From Atherix ibis (lineage: Eukaryota; Arthropoda; Insecta; Diptera; Athericidae): 64,000 bases of DNA. The position numbers and the translations under genes are program-made. How positions within the stretch are numbered: position 1 is the first letter of the stretch; every line of letters begins with the position of its first letter. Under the pieces are notes generated by a model. That model made no database searches and was not told the DNA's origin. It worked only from the letters and a program-made list of their open reading frames with translations. Below are positions 10,588-22,821 of the stretch, one piece after another. The DNA lies in assembly GCA_958298945.1 (NCBI GenBank), contig OY282606.1, forward strand, positions 25,765,740 through 25,829,739. The letters run 5' to 3'.

Positions 10588-12450
10588 CAGGGTGTATTTT
10601 ATATTCCAGGTTGAAGATTTTTTAATAACATTTAAACGAAATACAATTTTATTAATTTATATTTTCTTGATTAATTATATGGTCAAATACCTGCCACTGG
10701 CCGTGGCGCAAAGGCGAGCTCTTTTTCATAACATATTCGCTGACTTCTGGTGTTATTTTAGCAATTTCATTTCAAATGTTGTCCTTAACCATCAAGGTTA
10801 TAGTTGGTTTGGTAGTGTTCATCTTTTTCTTCAAGTACCACAATATGAAGATATCGGCAGGGTTGAAATTAGGGCATCGTAGGGGCCAGTCGATATCACA
10901 AATTTTTGATATTATTCAGCCGGGAATAATTTCTCTCAAAATTTGCATTGGGGGACAAGCTGCGTGTGATGTTGCACCGTCTTGTTGGAACCACATGTTC
11001 TGTAGGCCTAATTGATCCCATTCGGGCAGAAAAAAGTTTTCCAACCTGTCCCAATTGCAGTCACCAGTAATTGTTACAGTATTGCCTGCAACATCCTCAA
11101 AGAAATATGGCCCAATGATGCCGCCTGTCCATACGCCGCACCAGATTACAGTTACTCTACGAGGGTGGAATGGTCTTTGGTATATCAATTAAGGCTTTTC
11201 AGTACCCCAATAATGGTGGAAGAAGGAAGAGCGGCGAAAGGCCATCTGTGAAGAGGAGAGACCCGAGAGTCTTCGCCTCTGGCAAGAAAGATGGGACAGC
11301 TCGACGAAGGGTCGGGGGACCCATCGACTGATCCTAGATGTCACCAAATGGGTCACTCGCCTGCACGGGGATGTCGGGTATTACATCACCCAACTCTTGA
11401 CTGGACATGGATGCTTTCGGGCGTACAGATCCAAGAGAACAGACTCCCCAAACTGTCTGAACACGTGTTCGATGTGCTGGAAGATGCCGAACACGTGTTC
11501 TTCCAATGCCCCTTTTACATAGTGGAGTGCATGCTGAAGAACCAATCGGCTTGGAACAAAGTTGCAGAGTACGCGGAATGTATCATCAAGGATCTTCACA
11601 CCACGTACGAAGAATAGGCCGCGAGGCGTCATAACATCGGGACAGCAGTAAAATATAATAAATAGTAAATTATTATAAGAACGCCCCGGCGAACTAGTAT
11701 TTACAAAGAGTGCCGCCGGGGAACCATCGTTCCGGGAGCAAGGGTAGAGGTACAGGTTAGGTTTTAGCGAGGTAAAAATCCCGCATAACTCGTCTGACAG
11801 GCAGAAGGCCTCACAGTCGAGTACCTTTTGAAGGTTTCCCCCTGTACCTCAATATTCTAAATAAAAAAATAAATAAAAAAAGTACCCCAATAACGGCTAT
11901 TCTGTTTATTAACAAAGCCAGCCAAACCAACATGTGCTTCGTGGTTTAGGGCTGGCGGCATTGATCCAATTCGGGTAGCAAAACCTTTTCCTCAAAGAAA
12001 TATGGCTCAATGATGCCGCCTGCCCAAATGACGCATCATACAATTACTCTACGAGGGTGTAGTTGTCTTTGGTTGTACCAGTTCAGAGTTTTCAGTACCC
12101 CAACAGAGGCTACAATTCTATTTATTAACAAAGTCAACCAAGTCGAAGTATGCTTCGTTGCTCATAATGATTTTTTACCAAAAATGGTGGTCGTCTATAC
12201 CGAGCTGTAAAAATCGAGCAAATATGGGAGATATTCCCAATTCTTGTGCACGGCGTCAATAAGAGGTACCCGAAGATTCAGCAAGACTCTGTCTCACTAC
12301 ATCAATCTTTTCAGGTGAACATTGGCTTAATTATCATACAGTCTTCACTTTACCTCAAATGTCAACAGACAAATGTCATCCAAAACAAAATGGCGGCTAA
12401 ACAAAATCGATGTGGACCATAATAACGGTTTTATGATGCGCTAAACATTT
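10588..12450 (-). mobile_element. IS630/Tc1-like element, disrupted
   Basis: The left end carries ACAGGGTGTATTTTATATTC, like the ACAGGGTGATTTTTATGATT at 60121. The minus-strand transposase fragment at 11188-10916 has the order VIWCGVWTGGIIGPYFFED, VAGNTVTITGD, then MWFQQDGATSHAA containing the second catalytic Asp. The part around 11038-11200 recurs in diverged form at about 11950-12130, so there is an internal tandem duplication of ~215 bp (not counting the insertion). A non-LTR retroelement sits at 11214-11880. The right end repeat was not found. The gene is broken by frameshifts. Confidence 0.7.
11214..11880 (+). mobile_element. 5'-truncated R1-type non-LTR retrotransposon insertion
   Basis: The insert is flanked by exact 13-bp direct repeats AGTACCCCAATAA at 11201-11213 and 11881-11893, which is target-primed reverse transcription's signature. 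It ends in an A-rich tail (AATAAAAAAATAAATAAAA). Reading on the plus strand gives the C-terminal end of an R1/LOA-type ORF2: a VTRLHGDVGYYITQLLTGHG block, CFRAY, then DAEHVFFQCP, the Cys/His-rich tail of these proteins. A frameshift or small deletion separates the halves near 11440. The insert is far richer in G+C than the DNA around it. It is non-functional. Confidence 0.9.
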
Positions 12451-12464
12451 AGGCTGGCCATATG

Positions 12465-12660
12465 GCATTTTATGACACATTTTATAATAGGCTTTGGATG
12501 CTGATTCTTAGAATAAAATTTTCTTTCATCGATGAGGCTCATTTCTCACTCGGTGGATATGTCAAAACTTATCATTTATGGGGCTTCCAAAAATCTTCTG
12601 GTGACTTTGGAGAAAAAATTGTAACCACTAAAAATAGATATTTTCAAATTATTTTGCAAT
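12465..12660 (+). pseudogene. IS630/Tc1-like transposase fragment
   Basis: The plus-strand frame contains FIDEAHFSLGGYVK at about 12520-12565, the block around the first catalytic Asp. It lies on the opposite strand to the neighbouring element at 10588-12450. Nothing else of the gene is evident. Confidence 0.55.
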
Positions 12661-12719
12661 GATTGTTTATATGTTTTTAAAAGAAACCATACATTTTAGA
12701 AACTTATGGGTCAGATCAT

Positions 12720-15250
12720 TTTTCAACAAAAAGACTCACAAAAAAAAAGCAGAAAATAACCAAAAATACTCTCTGAAAAACCATTCCATACTTCCGAAAA
12801 GAAAAAAAAAATCAAGAAATTCATTACAAAAATAAATCTGATTTATTTTTTAATATTTAGAATATAATTTTCGATTTAAATTAATCTTTTACGAAAGTTA
12901 TTTAACTTGAAAATTTCATAAATTGTTAATTTGAAAGAAAAAAAAAACTTTTTTTATCAAGAATTTATCATTCCATCCTTAAATGATGATTTATGATCAT
13001 GAAATTATTTTCGAAATAGACTAAATTCATTTTAATTGTATTTTTGTTGAATAAAATTTCCATCACATATAAAATATATTTTTTTATTATTATTTAATTC
13101 ATAAATGATTTTCTTCAAGAATAATTTAAAATTAATAACCAAACAGACTTTTATAATTAAAATTTACAAAAAAAAAATGACAACAATAAAATAACTTTCA
13201 TATATGCGTAAGCACTTTTCTGTATACGTCATCAGAAAGGTGGAAGATTCGAAATTGAACTTGAAAATTCCTTTTTTCTGTGTGTGTGTGTGTGTGTGTG
13301 TGTTTGTTATATGGTTATATTAGTATACAAGTATAATACAATATATCAAATAAATCTTTATTAATATGAAATACTAAACGGAATTTCTAAACAGTCAAAC
13401 CATAATTCTAATTCAGAAAATTACCTTTCATATTAAACATTATATTTTGGTGTGAATGTACAATATATTCGTCCTTATGAATTATGTACAATTTTTTGAC
13501 ACATATTATATCAAATTTTAATATAATGCAATAAGTTCAGTAGGATCCAAAAAAAAAAAAAAAAAAAAATCATTCAGCATAAATTTGGAAATTTTTCAAG
13601 TGTAAAATATGAAATAATATTCCAACTTTTTATGAAAGAAAAATGGAGATATCGAAATGTATCTGGTCATACCATATACTGCAAGTACGTAGAGTGGGTT
13701 GTATCTATATTTATGAACATTGGTGGGTGATAGTACATTTTGTCTTGTAAAAAAAACATACTTGATTACTTTTCGTTTCAACTGTGACAATGTGTGAATT
13801 ACAAAATCGTACAAAATTTACCATATTTCACCCTTTCTCGTACATATAAAAGATAGATTTTTTTTTTTAACACCATCATCATTTTAATTAAACGTCACCA
13901 TTTCTATGATAATATTGTATAGGAATTTCCCTTGGAAAATTTGTGTAAAAAATTTCATCCCTCACTTTGTCAATTACGCATTTTCCATAAACAAATGGTG
14001 CTGAACCATTTCTTATTTGCCATTTTGCCTACAAATATTCACTGTTCTGATGTATACTATATAATGATTTGTGTAGCATTATATATTTGACGTATTGTTA
14101 CAATATTTTCAGGGTTTTACCATACCACCCTTAAGACTATGATTGCATAAATTCCAAACCGAAATCGTTTTTTGTTCGTTTCTTGTTCTACATGATTTTT
14201 CGTTTATATTTTTCTACTTATTTATTCATAACGATTTTTTCTCTACATTTTCCACTTATTTTTTGATGCTGATAGTTTTCTCATATTTTACAATATAATA
14301 ACCTTTTTTCATCCCCTAGTCCTTCTTTCATAATATTTATATGCATTTTGGAGGCGAAACAATATCAGGTCACATTTATGGGAAAATCTTCACCATTATT
14401 ATAAAAAAAAATTTAGCAAATAATAGTAATTTTTAAAAGCATCCTCCAAGTAGACATTAAAATAATTTAAAAAGTTATCTTCATGGAAATTTTTCTGCTT
14501 TTTCATTTACTTTTTTGTTGTTGTTGTTGTTGTTGTTGTTATTGGAATAAGTGCTTATGAATATTTAACATTCATTAGATGATTATAATAAGAAAAAAAA
14601 ATTGCTTTTGCTTAAGATTTATCATTTTATTATCTAAATTACTAAATAAATATCTTATAAAAGTATCTTATTGATTCAAATGGTATTTTTTTTTTAATAT
14701 AATATTATCAAATGACAATGCAATTTAAATGATGATGAAAATTTCAAGATGGAGTGCCAGTAAATATTTGCTTTTGTAGCTTTTATATATGCCCAAAGGG
14801 CATGTTACACATTTTCATTTTTATCTTTTCAATTTATTTCTTATTACTTGATGAAATTTTAATAATTAATTATTTTTTTCAATTATAATATTTAAGCTAA
14901 AAATACCAAAAAAAATAAAAATTAATGCAATTTTTTTTAAAGTAACATGGGAAAATAAATATTAATTAATGTGGACTAAATTTTTCGATGTTTTAGTTTC
15001 TAAATTTATTAAGAAAATATTGATAAGTAATTTTTCAATAATTTTAATGGCAAGTCCTTCTTCACAAAAAAAAAGCCTTAAAGATAAATTTGTATGGTAA
15101 AACTGACTCATAAAAATATAATTTCGATCGTGCTTTTTTTAAGATGTTAAAAGAGGGTCATGAGGCCATTGCCTTCTAAAACGTCGTTGGGTGTTCATTG
15201 GGAGGGTAGTTGAGGATAATTCTTTAAGAAGAGGATTGTGATGGTTACTT
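12720..15250. other. A+T-rich DNA with microsatellites
   Basis: About 2.5 kb without a recognisable gene. It contains a (TG)n tract at 13279-13302, an A(19+) run near 13550-13570 and a (TTG)n tract near 14513-14540. A 72-codon minus-strand frame at 13814-13596 shows no recognisable domain. Confidence 0.55.
13279..13302. repeat. (TG)n microsatellite
   Basis: Twelve uninterrupted TG units. Confidence 0.95.
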
Positions 15251-15464
15251 AGACGGGAATGAAATGTTTTCTAACGATTTATGCCCAGTTCACGTACAAG
15301 AGGGACATTTAAGTCACAGTGGACAACAATATTACACCCATATTATGGGCCAGTGGTGTGTGCCCACAGTGTATAGTATAGTGCGCCTACAGTATGCATT
15401 GCACTATATTAATTTTATTAGTCTACGCATAAGATTTGCATTTAGAAGGTAGTTAATTCTTCTT

Positions 15465-16717
15465 TTTAACTGTGTATAATTTAAAAATGCGGGATTGACA
15501 ACAGATGGCATAACTTTTACACATGGTTTGTGTTAATTATAACTCATATGGCATTTTGGAGGTTAAACTCGATTAGTCATTGAACGAAATAGTGTAAACA
15601 ACAAAGTTTTTTTTTTGCTTCAAAAATGTCGAATTTCGTACCCAAAAAAGTCCCATTTGCGGGAAGTGTTGATTTACTTCTTCAATTTGAAAAAAAGTGC
15701 AGCTGAAGCATATCGATTGCTCACCGAAGCTTATCCTGAATATGTTCTATCGATTTCAACGTGCGAGAGATGGTTTGTGCGGTTCAGAAGTGGTGATTTG
15801 GACACGGAAGACAAAGAACGACCAGGTCAGCCAAAAAAGTTTGAAAATGAAGATTTGGAGGCATTACTCGACGAAGACTGTTGTCGAACTCAAGAAGAAA
15901 TTGCAAAATCATTGGGAGTCACTCAAGCAGCCATTTCAAAACGTTCGAAAGCAGCAGGATTCATCCAAAAGCAAGGAAATTGGGTCCCATATGAATTGAA
16001 GCCGAGAGACGTTGAAAGGCGATTTTGCATGTCCGAAATGCTGCTTGAACGGCAGAAAAAGAAGTTGTTTTTGAATCGAATCATTACTGGCGACGAAAAA
16101 TGGATTTATTACGACAACCCAAAGCGCAAAAAATCATATGTGAAGCCCGGCCAACCAGCCAAATCAACGTCAAAGCCAAATATCCATGGCGCCAAGGTAA
16201 TGCTCTGTATTTGGTGGGATCAGAAGGGTGTGATCTATTATGAGCTATTGAAATCGGGCCAGACGATCACAGGCGACCTCTACCGAACACAATTAATCCG
16301 TTTGAAGCGAGCATTGGCCGAAAACCGCCCGGAATATGCGACCAGACACGAAGCCATAATTTTCCATCATGACAACGCTCGGCCTCATGTTGCAAGACCG
16401 GTAAAAAATTATTTAGAAAACAGTGGCTGGGAAGTTTTGCCTCACTCAAGGCCCAGACCTTGTCCCGTCCGACTACCATTTGTTTAGATCCATGCAAAAC
16501 GCCCTCACCGGAATACGTTTCACTTCAGAACAGGGCAACAAAAATTGGCTCGATTCATTCTTGGCCTCAAAACCGGAGCAGTTTTTTTGGCGCGGAATCC
16601 ATATGTTGCCAGAAATATGGGAAAAAATAGTGGCTTCCGATAGATAATACTGTGAATAAAATATATTGTAACAATTTTTCAAAATAAACACTCAAAGTTT
16701 GCCAAGTTATATACCCA
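15465..16717 (+). mobile_element. near full-length mariner
   Basis: The element holds an almost complete transposase gene followed by about 65 bp ending in an inverted TTGGGTATATAACTTGGCAA at 16717. A diverged partner, TGTGTATAATTTAAAAATG, lies near 15470, so the left boundary is approximate. Length is about 1.25 kb, normal for a mariner. It directly abuts a decayed mariner on the other strand (16718-17420). Confidence 0.75.
15626..16655 (+). pseudogene. mariner transposase with two frameshifts
   Basis: The start MSNFVPKK at 15626 is right for the family; a 1-bp change near 15650 then moves the reading into the frame running to 16487. The N-terminal helix-turn-helix (FNLKKSAAEAYRLL to CERWFVRFRSGD) and the WVPYEL linker are present. 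Catalytic residues: Asp in ITGDEKWIYYDNP, Asp in FHHDNARPHV, and after a second frameshift near 16450 the third Asp in PDLVPSDYHLF. The C-terminus FFWRGIHMLPEIWEK ends near 16647. All three DD34D acids survive, so two small indels are the main visible damage. This is one of the best-preserved catalytic domains in the window. Confidence 0.85.
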
Positions 16718-17420
16718 ATCAGCGCCTGCGATGGTTTCACTCGGTTGCAACAGATCATAAACATACCACGCTGTACTGGTCCCACCAAATACAAAGCATA
16801 AGCTTCGAACCAAGTATGTTTGGCTTGGCCGTCGATGTTAATGCATGGATCCACTATTACAAGGGCGATGAGAAATGCCTTCCTTTTTTTCGTTGGAGCA
16901 GCTGTTCGCACCTGAAAAAATGCAGTTCAACGTCTCTTGGCTTTAACTCGTATGACACCCAATTTCCTTGCTTTTGGATCATTCCCAAGGCTTTCAAACT
17001 ATGGAAAATGGCTTGTTGAATCACGCCCAATTGTATTTGCCATGCATCTTCATCCAGTAAAGCCTCCAATTCTGCGTCTTCAAACTTCTTCATCAGTCCG
17101 CGATGCTCCTTTTCTTTCACGTCGAAGCTACCACTTTTGTAGAATCGGAACCATTCGCAATACGTTCTGTCACTAATACAAGCTTCACCATAAGTTTCTA
17201 CAATCATTTGACGCGCCTCAGCCGCAGATTTTTTCCAACTGAAGGCAAAAAGCAAAACTTCCCACAAATGCAGCGTATTTGACTCAAATTTGGTCATTTT
17301 CACATACAAAAAAAAACATAACGCCGATTAAAAGTAACAAATGCTTACTATTTGACGTTTCGGATCAGCATTTACTGCTGGCGCCATCTATTGGAAAACG
17401 GCGGTTAAAGTTAAATTGTC
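16718..17420 (-). pseudogene. decayed mariner, 3' end missing
   Basis: The minus-strand frame from 17297 begins MTKFESNTLHLWEV and shows the helix-turn-helix region (FSWKKSAAEAR, CEWFRFYKSGSFD) and a KKFEDAELEALLDEDA block, with a short internal deletion after it. WVSYELKPRDVE follows. Past 16860 the frames shift, though the weakly preserved CIWWDQ region is detectable down to ~16720, where the neighbouring mariner begins. The second and third catalytic residues are absent. Confidence 0.8.
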
Positions 17421-20308
17421 TTTTTTTCATTTAAATAACGGTTGTGGTCAATGATGGACAAACTGTTATAGGCATTGATGATATTACGTAGGATTCGTCG
17501 AACTCCAAAGTTCAAGTCTGTTTGAACCTCAGATTGGCTACTGTACTGTATCGTAAAGTAATAATTTGCTGTCAATTGTTAGTATTGATCTTGCGTTTAA
17601 GATTCGCAGCATTGCTTGTATCGTCCATTAAATAATTCCTTTTCGACTATACTCCTTTACATGTTATCCTTAGCACCAAAATGACATTATATCAAGTCGT
17701 TATTTAGCCTTGGAGCATAAAATAAATGCACACGGACTGTTACCATACGAAAACTCTTTGATGGGGATAGGGACCATTCTCTCAGAAGAGCATCCAAGTG
17801 TCTGCAGTGTTTCATCTGACCCCATGAACCCTTTTTCTGACCCTTTCAAATACTTATTTATAGAAAAACTAGGTTGACAGTTTATCCTGAAGCCATAATA
17901 CCCTCATTCATTCGCATTTTTATTATATTTTGATATTGATGGCCTCTTTGAGCGACATTCAACTTCCACTACTCTTTGGGCCTCGTTTACTTCACTTTTG
18001 ATAAAAAATGTTTCGTGCAATTCCTATACGAGGTCTAAGGAACTCTTATACAAACTATGTGAGTGGGAGGTGCGGACAGGACATCTGTCTCAGTTATGCC
18101 AATATTATAACTTTTCTACCACATTTCATATATTTTTTTCGATCATAAATTATGCATGTCACATACTATCATAGCCATTGCATATTACTTTTAAAATCTC
18201 TTTTCAACACTGACTGTTAAGAAAAAATGTCTTCATTTTTCGAATATAATAAAATTCTTAAAGAAAAAAAATCCTAAAATAGAAAAGTTTAATTTATTTA
18301 ATAATTTTTCTCACAAAAATTTATGATAGCAAATAAATTGGAATCATTTTAAATCTCGAAATGAATATATTCTCTGCTCCTTAACAAAAATCCATTTCGA
18401 ATTTATTGGAATTTTTATCTAAGTGAAAATCATAAAAATTCGAAAAAGATTTCATTTTACATATAGAGTCGATTTTAATTTTTTTTTTTTGTTTGTTTAT
18501 AAAAATACAAATAATAACAAATTATGTTTTTATGATTTATTTGAAGTTTACTTTTTTTATGATTAAATTATGGTTTTTCAGATCGTTTAAATATTTATTA
18601 GTTAATTTTTTTTTAATAAACTTATAAAAATATTGTATCGATAATTTCATATTATTTCTATGGAAAATCTACAAAATTTCAAATCACAATTTTCTTATGG
18701 AATAAAACAAGAAAACCCAAAACTACTTACCGTAAATATTTGAACTATTGCCTTTTTTTTTTATATAAAGAGATTGAAAAGGAGAAAATATTATGTTTTC
18801 TTAGATATAACTCTTATTCCCAGAAGGAATACACCATAAATAAATGATATCCTTGCTATTAGTCACAAAAACCTTATTTGACTTTTCACATTTCAACTTT
18901 AATATTTTCAAACTCATTGACTCCCGGCACTTATATCGATACTAACTCTTCAAGCGGCAATCAAAATTCTCATCTTTCAAGATGTTTTTTTATGAGTTTC
19001 ACGCTTCAATGTGTATATTGCCCAATAAAAAATTGCATAATATTATATTAGAACCGAAGGAAAAAAACCCCCTTTTTTTCTCATTATTACTATAAAATAT
19101 TCACAATGATTTCTATTTATTTTTGGGGTAGGGGTGGGTTTTTTTTCATAAATTTTATTATATTTTGACTAAAAATTCTTTCTTGTTTCTGATTTCAGTT
19201 TTCCCTTTTTTTGTTTTATTATATTATGGATTAAAAAAGACGAAAAGAATACCATCATCAATGAATCTCAGTTTCTTTTCGTATCAGATCCTTTTTCCTT
19301 TTTCTTTTTTTTTTTTTTTGAACAGAGTAGGTTTCATGGAATATAAATTATCTGAAAAAAGGTGAACGCTTGCGCAATATTGTAAAAGTTCTCATAATAT
19401 TTTTAGGAAGGGGTTAAAAGCTTTGGGCTTGGCCTTTAATGGTTGACATCAATTTGGCGATTTGACCAAAAAAATGTAATTAAAAAAAATTAATTTGAAA
19501 TTATTTTCTTTGGTCGAACTTGCTTGTACAAGTATGTATAAAGTTTAAAATTGATTGTGCTATTAAAACAAAATCGGATGATGGAGTGAGTAGAGAGGTA
19601 TGGTCACATAGAAAAAATGAATAAAAACTTAAAGCACTCATGCAAAAGCCTGTCCAACACCCCTGAGAGATAAGTTCTTTGATTTTTTTTCCAAACCAAT
19701 GGTCATCATAAATTCAATGTTCCACTGGTAATTAATAACTTAAAAAGGATCGTCTCGATGGATACTATTGAATAATGTAATTTTTCATTTTAATTTCGTA
19801 TTATTTTATGATTAAATTGGAATATATATTGATTTATTGGGGTTTTTCTTTATAATTAATTATGATTGTAACCATGAGGCCATCATTATCGCCATATGGT
19901 CTCATGCGCGTGACGCTACACAATGTAGTTTCATACATACACACACATATATTCTTCTAGTTATTAATATATTATATAATTATATTTATTGGTTAAAATT
20001 TTAAATAATTTAAATATAATTTTTTTTAATGATTTTTTAAATTATGGTATTATAAGGCATTATAAAAGGATCTTCAATTTTCAATTCGGAAAGTAACTTT
20101 AAATAAAATATATTTTGAATTAAATATTTGATGTAATTTAAATTTTATTATATGGCATAATTTTTGCCATTATACATAAAGTAAAATATTTTATAAGACT
20201 TTTTGTATGACTTGGTTTTTTTTTTGATAGTTTTTAATGACTTTTTGGCATATTTCGTGCTATAATTCGACCATTACTTGAATTTTTCTAAACTTTCATA
20301 ATTATCTA
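17421..20308. other. A+T-rich DNA without a recognised gene
   Basis: The only repeat match I see is 17770-17880, related to 7355-7445. The remainder is A/T runs. A 66-codon frame at 19165-19365 is Phe-rich low complexity and is probably not coding. Confidence 0.5.
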
Positions 20309-20792
20309 TTGGGTGTAAGGGAAAGTTGTGTCATTTTTGAATACTTGCACTTATATGCATTGTCAATTCTTAGCGAGAACTCTGATTCGACTGACATTGA
20401 TTTAAACCATTAGATTACTATATTATTGATGGTTTATACAAATTTTTTTAGTATTTTGGTCAGTTTTTTAAAATTTGTAAAACAGTCAACATGTGTGAAG
20501 AAAAAGTGCCCTTCAGACATTGTATGTTGTATGAGTTCCGAAAAGAAAACAACGCGATGGAGTCAAAAACAAACTTGTATGGCGTGTTTGGAGAAGATGC
20601 AGTAACAGCTCGAACATGCCCGAAGTGGTTTGCGAAATTTCGTTCATGTGATTTTTCTTTGAAAGATGAACCCAGATCAGGAAGGCCAGATCAGGAAGTA
20701 TGATCCTAGACCAGGAAGTATGATCAAGATAAATCCCATGTTAAATTCCACAGAAATGACCTTTAAGTTTGGAATTCGTCAGACTACTGCTT

Positions 20793-21358
20793 TAGAGCAC
20801 ATTAAAAGGCTTGGTTTTATGTCCAAACTCTCTGTTTGGAGGTCACACGAATTAAGCGAAAAAAATTTAATGAATCGAATTTTAATATTTTCTTCAAATC
20901 TTGCTCGTCACAAAACCGCTTGGCGACTGGTGATTAAAAGTGGGTATACGAAGTCTGTTCAAAAGTATCGCGAATTTTGAATTTCCGCGGGTTACGTATT
21001 TTCAATTTTCGATTTTTTTTGTGGCGTTATGTTGGCACTCATGTCTCTCATTTATGTCAATAGGCTCGGCATTTTTAGAGCACATTAAAAGGCTTGGTTT
21101 TATGTCCGAACTCTCTGTTTGGGTGTCACACGAATTAAGTGAAAAAAATTTAATGGATCGAATTTTAATATTTTCTTCAAATCTTGCTCGTCACAAAACC
21201 GCTTGGCGACTGGTGATTAAAAGTGGGTATACGAAGTCTGTTCAAAAGTATCGCGAATTTTGAATTTCCGCGGGTTACGTATTTTCGATTTTCGATTTTT
21301 TTCGTGGCGTTATGTTGGTACTCATGTCTCTCATTTATGTCAATAGGCTCGGCCATTT
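20793..21358 (+). repeat. 283-bp tandem duplication across a nested insertion edge
   Basis: Two nearly identical units are offset by exactly 283 bp: AGCACATTAAAAGG at ~20796 and ~21079, and GGGTATACGAAGTCTG at ~20942 and ~21225. Each unit contains part of the outer mariner transposase plus the left end of the inner mariner. The duplication therefore postdates the inner insertion. Junctions share a TTTAGAG-like microhomology. Confidence 0.9.
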
Positions 21359-22381
21359 TGAATATTCAGTTAAAATTTTGACAGCCACTTTGCTTGCACG
21401 TGTTTTGGCTCGTCTTTGATTTTTTCCCATTCCAAAAAATGGATCAACGAATCTGTATCAAATTTTGTGTGAAAAAAACAAAATTAATTGCGCGGACGCA
21501 TTCCGAATGTTGACTGTCACATATGGTGAAGCTACCTTGGACCGAAGCAACGTTTATCGGTACTAAAAAATGTTCTCAGAGGGCCGAGAAGATGTGAACG
21601 ACGAAAAGCGTGCCGGACACCCGAGCACGTCAACAACAGACGAACACATTGATGAAGTGAAGAAAATAGTATTGGCCAATTGTCGAATCACCGTTAGAGA
21701 AGTTGCTGAGTACTCGTGCCATTCGATTTTTACCAATTATTTGGCGTGAGACGGGTCGCCGCGAAATTCGTACCAAATTCAGCATCGCATTACCATTGCT
21801 AAGGAGCTGTTGGACTGTGTCCGCGAAAACCTAAATTTGCTCCATAGGGTCATAACTGGTGACGAATCATGGGCTTATGATTATGACATGGAAACCAAAG
21901 CTCAATCATCCCAATGGAAGCTGCCACACGAGCCAAGACCGAAAAAAGCACGCCAAGTTCGGTCGAATGTGAAAGTTTTGCTTATAGTTTTCTTTGATTG
22001 CAGGGGCGTGGTGCATCATGAGTTCTTGCCACACGGTAGAACGGTCATTAAGAAATATTACCTGTAAGTTATGCGCAAGTTGCGCGAAGCAATCGACCAG
22101 AAACGCCCGGATTTGTGAAACAACAAAAATTGGCTTTTGCCCCCTGTGACATTTTTCTTGTTCCCGAAACTGAGGAGATAAAGACGGCATCGAAGGAGGA
22201 ACTGAACAAGATCATAAAAAATCATTTTTTGAAGTGCTTCGAGGATTGGAAAAAACGTTGACACAAGTGTATAATATCTGGTGGGGATTACTTTGAAGGG
22301 GACAAAATAGATATTCATAAATAAATAAATAATTTTTGAAAAAAAAACCACAAAATTCGCGATTTTTTTTAACAGACCTCG
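21232..22381 (+). mobile_element. mariner, CGAGGTCTG-end lineage, nested copy
   Basis: Left end CGAAGTCTGTTCAAAAGTAT at 21232; right end is the inverse of CGAGGTCTGTTAAAAAAAAT at 22381; TA on both sides (21230-21231, 22382-22383). The transposase starts at about 21439 with MDQRICIKFCVK and frameshifts at once. Further on, EGREDVNDEKRAGHPSTST, ITVREVAE, ITGDESWAYDYDMETKAQSS and the VLLIVFFDCRGVVHHEFLP block follow in order. The second and third catalytic Asp regions have been lost in a deletion near 22140. The C-terminal CFEDWKK and YFEGDKI remain. This is the only copy here with the original 3' end, so it serves as the reference for the palindromic derivatives. Confidence 0.85.
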
Positions 22382-22821
22382 TATGAGGGAGACACCACCG
22401 ACCACATCCAAAGCTGGCATACGAGCAAAAGAAAGTTATGTTGTGTTGTTGGTGGGATCGGTGGGGTATTGTCCACTATGAGTTGCTGAAAGAAAATTAT
22501 ACGGTCGATACTGATCGTTACTGTTCGCAAATTGATGTTTTGAATAAAAAAATTCAACGTAAACGTCCATATTTGGCCAACAGAAAGGGTGTAACGCTAA
22601 ACCGCACCTGAAAAGAAAAACCGTACAAAAAATTGCAGAGTTGGGTTGGGAAACTCTACCTCAACCAGCATATTCTACAGATAAGAAAACTTTCTTGATG
22701 GAAATGAATATATAAATTATGAGGGTTTTCAAATGGCAGTGAAAGAATACTTTGCGTCCAAAAACGAAGAAAATAGACCCAATATATGAAAATATATATT
22801 TTTTTTCCCTTACACCCAATA

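Larger units (their letters stand above)
20309..22819 (+). mobile_element. mariner carrying a nested mariner
   Basis: Terminal inverted repeats TTGGGTGTAAGGGAAA at 20309 and its inverse ending at 22819, with TA at 20307-20308 and 22820-22821. The transposase begins at 20491 (MCEEKVPFRHCMLYEFRKEN, the Hsmar1-like type) and shows WFAKFRSCDFSLKDEPRSG, then damage near 20700. It resumes after the nested element with KKVMLCCWWDRWGIVHYELL at about 22425-22485, NRKGVT, and a remnant of the third-Asp region (PAYSTDK). The second catalytic Asp region is deleted. Outer length minus the nested mariner and the 283-bp duplication is about 1.1 kb. Confidence 0.88.

Noticed and set aside
15697..15999. 100-codon plus-strand frame
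   Set aside because: An out-of-frame shadow of the mariner transposase at 15626-16655.
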